The position numbers were made by a program, and so were the translations under genes. This document shows, piece by piece, positions 7,859 through 15,128 of a stretch of 25,143 bases of DNA (positions are counted from its first letter, which is position 1; every line of letters starts with the position of its first letter). Under the pieces are notes generated by a model, which ran no database searches, was not told the origin of the DNA, and saw nothing but the letters and a program-made list of their open reading frames with translations. The stretch covers positions 1 through 25,143 of the forward strand of contig JAYKIL010000007.1 of assembly GCA_035284745.1 (NCBI GenBank). The letters are read 5' to 3'. Origin of the DNA: JAYKJB01 sp035284745 [NCBI: Candidatus Sericytochromatia bacterium] (GTDB lineage Bacteria; Cyanobacteriota; Sericytochromatia; S15B-MN24).

Positions 7859-9117
7859 GTGGCGATTTGTCAGGCGACCGGTCCCGAACCCACCACATAC
7901 TGTTTCGTGGAACGCCTGGTATGCCCCCGAGAAAATAAACCGGGCCGCCGACCTTGTGTTAAAGACCCTTCAAAGCAAAGACCGAATGTACGAGCACCCT
8001 GTGCTTCCGTCCGTCACGGCGCCCTAGACAGTCTCAGAGGCTGCGCCGCCCTGATGGTGGCGATCAGCCACTGTCTCATCGCGTTAAAATTTTCTGGCAT
8101 AGACCATCTGTGGGAAACACCCATTTGGGAGATTTCTCCTCTGGATGCCTGGGTTGCCAAAATCCTGTTTCTCCTTTTCAACGGGAAGCTCGCTGTCACC
8201 CTTTTTTTGTCCTGAGTGGGTTCGTTTTGGGCCTGTCATTGGACCGAAACAAAATCAGTCATTGGCGGAGCGTCTGGGTTTTCTGGTTGCAACGTGGCCT
8301 GCGAATCTACCCCGCTCACCTCGTCGTGATGACGGCAATCGTCTCCACGCTCTTTTTTTTCCGAATGACCCCGAATGAATCCATGACGCTGGGGTCGTCG
8401 TGGTTTCTCCGATGCTACCGGACCGCGCCAGATTTATGGAACACCTGTCAGAACGCGCTTTTGGTGTCAACGAATCTCAACCACATCACCTGGACACTGA
8501 GGGTAGAAGCCATCATCGCCCTCATGTTTCCGTTGCTTCATTGCCTCTCGAGGTGGCACACACGCACGCCCTGGCATCAGATCTGTTTGCTGTCCGTTCT
8601 GTTCATGGTAGGTTTCGCAAATCCTCACTCTGTCTGGATACCTCGAATTTATGAATTTTACCTGGGCCTGCTGCTGCCGAAATTCTTGCCTCAATGGCAG
8701 CGACTGAACAAAAGAAATCTTAGATGGGCATTGGCAATCGTTCTCCCCCTCACACTCAGTGCCTCAGAATGGTCGCCTTGGATCCGACTGAATGATCTTT
8801 TGCTCACCATGGCCGCCATTCTCATTCTTGGATATGGGATGCATCGAGACTCAGCACCATTTTGGGACGCTGCACTCACTCGTAAACTGGGAAGTATCAG
8901 CTATGGATTTTATCTATGGCACTTTCCTGTTCTCTGGTTCTCGTGCTTCGCTTTGCTTCACTCGGGCATTCTCAATATCTCCGGAATAAAAACGCCCGTC
9001 GTCACACTGCTCCTCGCGATATGGAGCATCAGTCTCGCTGGGCTTCTCGGGGGGCTGAGTTACTCCTTCATCGAGCGCCCGTTTATTGAACTGGGCCGTC
9101 GCATCGCGCGTCAGTGA
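7859..9117 (+). pseudogene. acyltransferase-3 family membrane protein, frameshifted
   Basis: Two adjacent plus-strand frames together make one OafA/YrhL-like O-acyltransferase. The first contains LDSLRGCAALMVAISH, the family N-terminal motif with its His, and ends at a TGA at 8213. The second, open to 9117, carries FFVLSGFVLGLSL, then repeated membrane helices and the C-terminal SFIERPFIELGRR. The two align if one base is added in the run of seven T at 8202-8208, giving AVTLFFVLSGF as in relatives. Such proteins acylate sugars or lipids at the inner membrane. The start is uncertain: GTG 7859 and GTG 7907 are in frame but lack a ribosome site, while ATG 7986 is in a third frame. A slippage-dependent functional gene or a sequencing error remain alternatives to a true pseudogene. 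Confidence 0.8.
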
Positions 9118-9325
9118 GGACATGTTCGGACTTACACAGTATCGGACCGGGTGCCCTGAAAGGATCCTTTGTTAGCGTCCTCGGGGATCAATCTGAGGAC
9201 ATCTCCCCAGCGCAGCACCCTTCATTTTTCCCTAAACATTAATCAATCAATAAGAAAAACATAAGAATTAGTGGGCCTGCTGGGGCGGAAAACGAAAATA
9301 CCCTGTCTCGTTCGGAGTCCATGAG
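9118..9325. other. intergenic region with AT-rich segment and a stem-loop
   Basis: 208 bases without a gene. A perfect 6-bp inverted repeat GTCCTC/GAGGAC (9177-9182 and 9195-9200) could form a stem but has no T-run after it. From about 9232 to 9272 the DNA is strikingly AT-rich compared with its surroundings, with tandem AATCAATCAAT, and looks like the promoter zone of the following gene. No convincing -35/-10 pair could be fixed. Confidence 0.35.
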
Positions 9326-10555
9326 ATGCCGTCTGTCAGATCATTCCCGCCCCTTCCGCCCGCTTCCCCTGCGCCACCTGCTCGGCGCAACCCCGCGATC
9401 GTCACCAAGTCGTCGCATGAATTCACTATCAGCGCTCAATCATCCGCCACCAGTCATCCATTTTTGGAGGCGCTCCGATCATTCCGAAAAGGGGTTCAAT
9501 GGTTGATATATGGCCCCGTGGTCGAGCGATTCACGACCCGAAGGGTAGAAGACGATCCCGACACCCGTTATGCGCCCATTCAAAAGGTGCGTGAAGCGGC
9601 GGGCCGAATTGAGGCAAATCGAGAGACAGAAACCATCGCGCTTGAAAAATTGGGCCCGCGGGCGGCGGCGTACCATCGCCTCGTAAAAACGCTCGAAGGA
9701 GACACCATGGCGCGAGACGCGCTTCAGACGATGCTGCTTGATGGCCGTTTGACCGACACCCAAGACCTGAAAAACCAAGGCGATGCCTTGAGTCATTTGA
9801 CCCGAATGAACGAGGGGTTGCTGGCATCCGGCCTCGATCGCAAGGAACTTCTGAGCCACGTGGTCGAAGAAGCGGAAAACCCCGTCAAAATTGCTCAAGA
9901 AGAGCGCGGAACTTGTGTTGCGACCACCGTCACTGTCCTGCTCGCCACCAAAAACCCCGCAGAATACCTCAGGCTTGTGGCCGACCTGGCCAGACCTGCT
10001 GGCACCACAACAACTTTAAGCGGCGCAAACCTCACGCGGAAATATAATTGGGCGAGCGACGGGGATGGTCATCGCACGCCCTCCGTTCGATTATTACAGC
10101 CCGCTCTTATGGAACTCGGGAATGGTTTTTGGCGTTACAGCAACGATCGCGACATACACACTTTGCCCGTGGGCGTGCCAGAAAATCCGCAGACAGGAGG
10201 CGTCCACAACTTATTGAATTGGCTGGGCGCCAGGCAAATTCTGCCGGGCGGCTTGACCGCTGGCGGCGCCAACAAGCTACTCGAAAAACTGATGGGTCAA
10301 GATTTCCAGATCGTAAACGTCTCCCGCTTCAATCGTGACCGTGCCTGGAGTCGTATTGAGGCCGCAGTGTCCGCGGGGCAAAGTGTACCCGCAGGTTTAA
10401 TCTGGAATGAAGGAGGCCACGAGGTTCTGATTGAGGGAATAAGGGATGACCGAGTCTACTACACCAATCCGTGGGGACAAGATGAATCGATGGCAGTGGG
10501 CGAATTCAAACAGAACCTGAGCAGCGCAAACCTCCTCCGTGCTGCGAGCGATTAA
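9326..10555 (+). CDS. putative papain-fold cysteine peptidase with long N-terminal region
   Basis: 409 residues; the family was not recognised by name. The C-terminal half holds a papain-like constellation: Gln191 and Cys197 in QEERGTCVATT, six apart as Gln19/Cys25 in papain, and His365 in GGHEVLIEG with Asn381 in TNPWG, sixteen apart as His159/Asn175. The stretch HEVLIEG...VYYTNPWG resembles C39-like and bacterial papain-fold peptidases. Residues 1-190 begin Pro/Ser-rich, have no clear signal peptide, and then are charged and helical, possibly a propeptide or targeting domain. The ATG at 9326 has GGAG (9314-9317) eight bases upstream; an ATG at 9321 is out of frame and too close. It could be a secreted effector, a maturation protease or a transglutaminase-like enzyme. 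Its last four bases overlap the end of oleD on the other strand. Confidence 0.72.
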   Translation: MPSVRSFPPLPPASPAPPARRNPAIVTKSSHEFTISAQSSATSHPFLEALRSFRKGVQWLIYGPVVERFTTRRVEDDPDTRYAPIQKVREAAGRIEANRETETIALEKLGPRAAAYHRLVKTLEGDTMARDALQTMLLDGRLTDTQDLKNQGDALSHLTRMNEGLLASGLDRKELLSHVVEEAENPVKIAQEERGTCVATTVTVLLATKNPAEYLRLVADLARPAGTTTTLSGANLTRKYNWASDGDGHRTPSVRLLQPALMELGNGFWRYSNDRDIHTLPVGVPENPQTGGVHNLLNWLGARQILPGGLTAGGANKLLEKLMGQDFQIVNVSRFNRDRAWSRIEAAVSAGQSVPAGLIWNEGGHEVLIEGIRDDRVYYTNPWGQDESMAVGEFKQNLSSANLLRAASD

Positions 10556-11556
10556 ATTTGAAACTGAGCTGAATCTCGACACCAAGCCGCAAGACGCTTC
10601 AACCCCTCGTGGGTACTCACGGCAGGTACATATCCCAATTCCCTTTTCGCAGCCGTGAGATCAAAATAGTGAGTGGTCGCCAGTTCACGCGCCACCCAAC
10701 GGGTCATTCGCGGCTCAGCATCAAGGCTGAAGGAGTTATGAATCGCCTCCAGAAAGGTTCCGCCAGCGATCGCAAGCCAAGCGGGAACCGAACCCACCAC
10801 CGGAGGGAGACCGGCCGCCCCAAGCAAATCATCCAACAAGTCCCACGCAGCCGTGGGTTCATCATTGGCAATAAAATACGCGCGTCCCGCGCACGCAGCA
10901 CCCGGCATCAAGGACTCTGCCGCGGCCAGATGGGCCATCGCGGCGTTATCAATATAAGTCGCATCAACGAGATTGCGACCATCCCCAATTCTTTTCAATC
11001 GGCCCGCCCGCCGCGCAGCAACAAGACGGGGCAGAAAATGAGGGTCACGAGGCCCCCAAACCAAATGAGGGCGAAGAGCCACCGTCGCCAGATCGGGACC
11101 ATTCGCAGCCAACACTGCGCGCTCAGCCTCGGCCTTGGTGGCCGGATAATTGGCTTCATAGTGCGCTGGATAGGGCACCCTTTCATCCACGCCGGCCATA
11201 TCACGGCCATTGAATACCACGCTGGGAGAGCTGGTATACACCAATTTGGGCACCCCCGCCCGTAAACACGCAGAAATGACGCTGCGGCTGCCCAGAACAT
11301 TGGCGCGGTAATAATCATCCCAGGATCCCCAGGATCCGGCTTTGGCCGCCACATGAAAAACGCAGTCTTGCCCGGCAGTGGCTGACAGAGCGGCCGTTTC
11401 ATCCGCGACATCCCCTCTCAGGACACGCACCCCGAGCCGCTCAAGTTCGGGGTAGACTCCGCGTTGAAGGGTGGTCACGAGATACCCGCGAGCCACCAGC
11501 AACTCGGTCAATGCAAGGCCTAAGAAACCACCTGCGCCGGTCACCAGGGCCTTCAC
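10552..11556 (-). CDS. oleD: 2-alkyl-3-oxoalkanoate reductase OleD
   Basis: A 334-residue NAD(P)H-dependent short-chain dehydrogenase of the 3-beta-hydroxysteroid dehydrogenase/epimerase type. In the Ole pathway it reduces the 2-alkyl-3-oxo acid made by OleA to the 2-alkyl-3-hydroxy acid. The Rossmann motif TGAGGFLG is at residues 6-13, and the catalytic Ser (YTSS, about 109-110), Tyr137 and Lys141 (YPATK) are in place. An upstream ATG at 11577 is in frame, but GTG 11556 gives the normal MKALVTG start and forms a GTGA overlap with the oleC stop. A GGAGG lies 10 bases before it. It is the last gene of the operon. The assignment as OleD rather than a generic epimerase rests on its place after oleA, oleB and oleC. 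Confidence 0.93.
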   Translation of the reverse strand: MKALVTGAGGFLGLALTELLVARGYLVTTLQRGVYPELERLGVRVLRGDVADETAALSATAGQDCVFHVAAKAGSWGSWDDYYRANVLGSRSVISACLRAGVPKLVYTSSPSVVFNGRDMAGVDERVPYPAHYEANYPATKAEAERAVLAANGPDLATVALRPHLVWGPRDPHFLPRLVAARRAGRLKRIGDGRNLVDATYIDNAAMAHLAAAESLMPGAACAGRAYFIANDEPTAAWDLLDDLLGAAGLPPVVGSVPAWLAIAGGTFLEAIHNSFSLDAEPRMTRWVARELATTHYFDLTAAKRELGYVPAVSTHEGLKRLAAWCRDSAQFQI

Positions 11557-13178
11557 GTGATCCGAGCCTCCGCCCATTGGGCCAACTTCTCGCGAAAGAT
11601 TTTGGCATTGTGGCGAATATCCACGGGAAATGCCGGATGAAATAGCAGGTGACGAATCCCCACGGTATGTTCGAATTCAGTGGCCAAAGCGAGCAACTCT
11701 GACGCTAAATCTGCGGTCTTGCGCTGCCCGGGTTCCAACTCAACACACACCACGGGCATCTGAAAACCTGCGTGATGCGGATCAGGAACCCCGACCAAAG
11801 CCGTCCGGCGCACCGTCGGATGCTGATTAAAGATGGTCTCGCAAGGAATCGTGTACATGTCGCCACGAAACGTCCGCACGCGATGCGACTTGCGGCCTAA
11901 AAACCACAGCCGGCCCGCTTCGTCGAATCGCCCCAGATCCCCCATACGGTGCCACACCGTCCCATCTGGTGCCGTTATTTTCCCCCGTGCGTCGTGATCC
12001 GGTCGCTGGCAGTAACGAGGACTGACCACGGGACCCCGAACAACCAATTCGCCCACAACCCCGACAGGAAGGCGCAGGGCGTCCATCCACTCAGCGATGG
12101 GCTCATCATTGACTGGAATGACGGCGACCTCTACTCCTCCGACGGGCCTCCCCACACAGGTGCCCTCACCCTTGGCCCAGGCCGCCGCGGTCTCCGTCAA
12201 AATCTCTTGGGCGGTAATATGCGCAACGGGCAACGCCTCGGTGGCCCCATAGGGGGTATAAACCGTGGCCTCGGGCGGAAGAAGATGACAAAATCGCTTG
12301 AGAACACCGGGCGATACGGGAGCACCCGCGCTGAAGACCCGTTTCATCCCCGCCAACTTGACCCCGCGGGAAACGCCCCAACGAGACACGCGATCGAGCA
12401 ACGCCGGCGAGGCAAACATTTGGGTCACGCCATAGCGTTGAATCGGCTCCAAAATGGCCCGCGGATCGACCCGCCCCGGCCGGGTGAAATCCATGCGGGG
12501 GATGATCGCGGTGACCCCCAAGGCCGCATCAAAAAGAGCGAAAAGAGGAAAAGTGGGCAGATCAATCTGGCCAGGACCCACGCCGAACTCTTTCGCGAGG
12601 ATGTCGACCTGCGCACAAAAAGTCCGGTGCAGATAAACGGCCCCTTTGGGGACTCCAGTGCTACCGCTCGTAAACAGAATCGCGGCCACATCCTCAGAGG
12701 AAATTTTGGGCCCCACAAAAGGCTCACCCGGCCTGGACGTGCCCCTCAGCAAACGGGCGCCCGGAAAGTATCCTTGAATTGAAACCAGCGTGCGCCAAGC
12801 CCCCTTCCGCCACGCGCCCCAAACGCGAGCCACATGCGCCAAAGGAATTCCGATGAACACATCCGGTGCCGCCTCCTCCAAGCACAAGCCAACGTGATGC
12901 AGGCCCATCCCTGGATCGATCATCACGGGGATGGCTCCCATCTTCAGCAGAGCAAAAGTCAGTGCAAAAAACTCAACACCGGGGCGTACCATTAAAGCAA
13001 CCCGTGTGCCGCGCGCGACCCCAAGCCCCGTCAAACGATGAGCGTACGCATCACACCGGCGCAACAACTCGTCAAAACGGCACACTTTCGAGCCGTGAAT
13101 CACCGCCGGTGTTGTTGGCTGGATGGCCGCATAGTATGCCAGTCGAGAGGCAATATTTTCCCCAGCGACCACCGTCAA
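11553..13178 (-). CDS. oleC: beta-lactone synthetase OleC (AMP-ligase-like)
   Basis: 541 residues of the acyl-CoA synthetase/AMP-ligase superfamily. OleC uses ATP to turn the 2-alkyl-3-hydroxy acid into a beta-lactone. The phosphate-binding loop FTSGSTGVPKG (169-179) is followed by YTPYGATEALP (about 307-317), RMGDLGRFDE, GRKSHRV and the catalytic Lys in HNAKIFREKL near the C-terminus. The open frame reaches back to 13550, but that part is antisense-like noise inside oleB. The TTG at 13178 has a perfect AGGAGG (13185-13190) six bases upstream and overlaps the oleB stop as TTGA. Two codons later a GTG could be used but is further from the ribosome site. OleB and OleC are separate here, unlike the OleBC fusion of some Actinobacteria. 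Confidence 0.94.
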   Translation of the reverse strand: MTVVAGENIASRLAYYAAIQPTTPAVIHGSKVCRFDELLRRCDAYAHRLTGLGVARGTRVALMVRPGVEFFALTFALLKMGAIPVMIDPGMGLHHVGLCLEEAAPDVFIGIPLAHVARVWGAWRKGAWRTLVSIQGYFPGARLLRGTSRPGEPFVGPKISSEDVAAILFTSGSTGVPKGAVYLHRTFCAQVDILAKEFGVGPGQIDLPTFPLFALFDAALGVTAIIPRMDFTRPGRVDPRAILEPIQRYGVTQMFASPALLDRVSRWGVSRGVKLAGMKRVFSAGAPVSPGVLKRFCHLLPPEATVYTPYGATEALPVAHITAQEILTETAAAWAKGEGTCVGRPVGGVEVAVIPVNDEPIAEWMDALRLPVGVVGELVVRGPVVSPRYCQRPDHDARGKITAPDGTVWHRMGDLGRFDEAGRLWFLGRKSHRVRTFRGDMYTIPCETIFNQHPTVRRTALVGVPDPHHAGFQMPVVCVELEPGQRKTADLASELLALATEFEHTVGIRHLLFHPAFPVDIRHNAKIFREKLAQWAEARIT

Positions 13179-14089
13179 GACGTTCCTCCTGCGGTGCTTT
13201 GCCGCAAAAACGTCACAATTTTTGGAATCAGATCGTCTCCCACATCTTCCAGCACATAGTGCCCCGCGCTCTCGTATGCGTGGGTCTCCGCACGAGGAAA
13301 ACGAGATTGCCATCCGGCCAAGAAGTGTCGATCGAAAACGAAGTCGCGCAATCCCCAGCCCAAAAACACAGGAACGTCCGAGAAGTTCGGCAGCGATTCC
13401 TCCACCATTTGAAGCAGGTCCCAAGCCGCATCCTCCGATCGCAGGGGGATGTCCTCCACAAATCGCAAAGTGGCGATGCGATGAGCCCACGTATCGTAGG
13501 GCGCGAGATAAGCCGCACGCACACGCGGAGCCAATGGGCGCACCGTACACACCCTGCTCGCGATCGATGCAAATGCGTTCAATCCCTGTACCAACGGGGC
13601 GCCCAAGGGGGTATCACGAACCACCTTGAGGGCCCACGGGAGCGGCTTGGCGGGAGGAAGGCCAAACGCAGAGGTATTTAAAGCGACGATCCGCGCGACC
13701 CTCTCAGGGTGACGGGCTGCCCAGGCCATTCCAATCATTCCCCCCCAATCGTGTAAAACCAGAGAAACGGGGCCATTCACCTGCAACGCGTCAAGCAAGG
13801 CTTCTAAATCGCACACACGACTTTCTAGGGTGTAGCGATACATGTCATCCGTCGGCTTGTCCGACAAGCCCATGCCCATATGATCGGGCACAATGCAGCG
13901 GCCGTGTAAGCGCCATTGCTGAACCAGGTCACGGAAAAGAAACGACCAAGACGGGTTGCCGTGCAACATAACCACCGGAACTTCCGATGATTCCCCTTCA
14001 TCGAGGTAGTGCAAGCGAAGGCCCCCACGCTCGAAAAAATGATGTTCAAACGGATACAGATCGTGGAAGGAAGCGATGTCGAAGGCCAC
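13175..14089 (-). CDS. oleB: beta-lactone decarboxylase OleB (alpha/beta hydrolase)
   Basis: 304 residues, haloalkane-dehalogenase-like alpha/beta hydrolase. OleB removes CO2 from the beta-lactone to leave a cis internal olefin. The oxyanion region is HGNPSWSF (His43), the nucleophile elbow HDWGG has Asp114 instead of Ser as in dehalogenases and OleB, and the catalytic His is His277 in SAGHYVLED. A strand-6 acid lies near LGWGLRDFVFD. The GTG at 14089 sits one base after the oleA stop, with GGGAG seven bases upstream inside oleA. Taken alone it could be a haloalkane dehalogenase; the flanking oleA, oleC and oleD make OleB much more likely. Confidence 0.92.
   Translation of the reverse strand: MAFDIASFHDLYPFEHHFFERGGLRLHYLDEGESSEVPVVMLHGNPSWSFLFRDLVQQWRLHGRCIVPDHMGMGLSDKPTDDMYRYTLESRVCDLEALLDALQVNGPVSLVLHDWGGMIGMAWAARHPERVARIVALNTSAFGLPPAKPLPWALKVVRDTPLGAPLVQGLNAFASIASRVCTVRPLAPRVRAAYLAPYDTWAHRIATLRFVEDIPLRSEDAAWDLLQMVEESLPNFSDVPVFLGWGLRDFVFDRHFLAGWQSRFPRAETHAYESAGHYVLEDVGDDLIPKIVTFLRQSTAGGTS
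13185..13190 (-). promoter_or_regulatory. Shine-Dalgarno that fixes the oleC TTG start
   Basis: A perfect AGGAGG on the minus strand inside the last codons of oleB, six bases before TTG 13178. It is the reason for choosing this rare start codon over the much longer upstream frame and over the later GTG at 13172. Confidence 0.75.
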
Positions 14090-14090
14090 G

Positions 14091-15128
14091 CTAGTGCTCC
14101 CAACCCAGCATCAAACAATTCAACCCACTGCCGATCCCCAACCAAGCCGTCCGCAAGCCGGGGCGGAAAAGACCTTGTTCCTCCGCGAGCGCTGCGGTCA
14201 GGGGTACCGCGACACTGCCTGTGTTGCCCAATTGATCATAGGTCACTGGGTCTATCTCCGAAGGCACGCCAATCGCCTCCAGAATGGCCTGACGGTTCGA
14301 CTGACCCACTTGATGGCTAATAATCAAATCTGGCTTTTGCCAGGATAGTTCCTCCAGTAACGCCTGCCAAGTTCGCTGCCCCATCGGAACGCCCTCTCTC
14401 ATAATGGGTACGGCATCAGTCTCCATCACCATCGCCTGCCGCGCGGGGTTTCGCCTGTCCGGTCCCCAGCGGCACAACGCGTGATGCCGGGGTTCTGCTC
14501 GCACCACTCCTCCCGCCAGACGGGCCAGGGGCTCGCGCCCCACGGTTCCATCCGTTAGAACAATCGCAGATGCGGCGGATCCGCCCGTCAGCGTGGCCAC
14601 CGCCTTGGTGAAGTGAGCCATCGAGCGTTCCAAAAGCATTTCTGCAATCATCGCTTCGTTGATCTCTCTTGCAGACTCACACCCCACCACAACACCCGCC
14701 TGGATATGGCCCAGTTCGATGAGGTTCGCCACGTGAATCACGCCTGACAAGAGGCCAAGGCACGCATTTCCGATATCCAAAACTTCTGCGGCACCAGAAA
14801 CACCCAGAATATGTGCGACCTCACAAGCCGTCGCAGGTTCGAAATCATCGCGGCAGACACTGCCGTACACCACGGCACCCAATTCGTCAGAAGCGACACC
14901 AGCCCGTCCCAACGCCTTTTGGGCCGCTCGCGCCGCCATCGGAGCCAAGCGCTGCCCCGGTTTCCACCACCGCCGGGTACGAATCCCTGTCAGGTAAGCC
15001 AATTGCCCCGGTGCAATACGCAAGTGTTCGTACAACGGGGCGAGACGCGACTCAAGGACAGCCGAATCGACCACCTCAGAAGGCAATTCATAGCCCAACG
15101 CCCCCAGATGCACCCGCGCATAATGCAT
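14091..15128 (-). CDS. oleA: thiolase-like acyl condensing enzyme OleA
   Basis: 345 residues, related to FabH. OleA joins two fatty acyl thioesters by a non-decarboxylative Claisen condensation to a 2-alkyl-3-oxoacyl product, so it determines chain identity. Catalytic Cys123 is in DIGNACLG, with His272 in ISHQVGQ and Asn302 in GNTGS. Glu97 lies 26 residues before the Cys, the spacing I recall for the essential Glu117/Cys143 of Xanthomonas OleA. A TTG one codon earlier extends the frame, but ATG 15128 is better: GGAGG (15136-15140) lies seven bases upstream, and its A is the last base of the pfaC-like stop (TGATG). This direct coupling to a PUFA-type synthase gene suggests that its acyl substrates are polyunsaturated. 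Confidence 0.94.
   Translation of the reverse strand: MHYARVHLGALGYELPSEVVDSAVLESRLAPLYEHLRIAPGQLAYLTGIRTRRWWKPGQRLAPMAARAAQKALGRAGVASDELGAVVYGSVCRDDFEPATACEVAHILGVSGAAEVLDIGNACLGLLSGVIHVANLIELGHIQAGVVVGCESAREINEAMIAEMLLERSMAHFTKAVATLTGGSAASAIVLTDGTVGREPLARLAGGVVRAEPRHHALCRWGPDRRNPARQAMVMETDAVPIMREGVPMGQRTWQALLEELSWQKPDLIISHQVGQSNRQAILEAIGVPSEIDPVTYDQLGNTGSVAVPLTAALAEEQGLFRPGLRTAWLGIGSGLNCLMLGWEH

Noticed and set aside
7857-8027. Small plus-strand frame starting near ATG 7857 as a separate gene
   Set aside because: It overlaps the start of the acyltransferase frame, has no ribosome site and no recognisable content; at most it contains the lost N-terminus.
9177-9200. GTCCTC/GAGGAC stem as a terminator
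   Set aside because: Only six pairs with a 12-base loop and no following T-run.
13179-13550. N-terminal 124-residue extension of OleC
   Set aside because: It lies wholly inside oleB in another frame, is Gly/Cys/Arg-rich without family similarity, and TTG 13178 has a perfect ribosome site and gives a normal OleC N-terminus.
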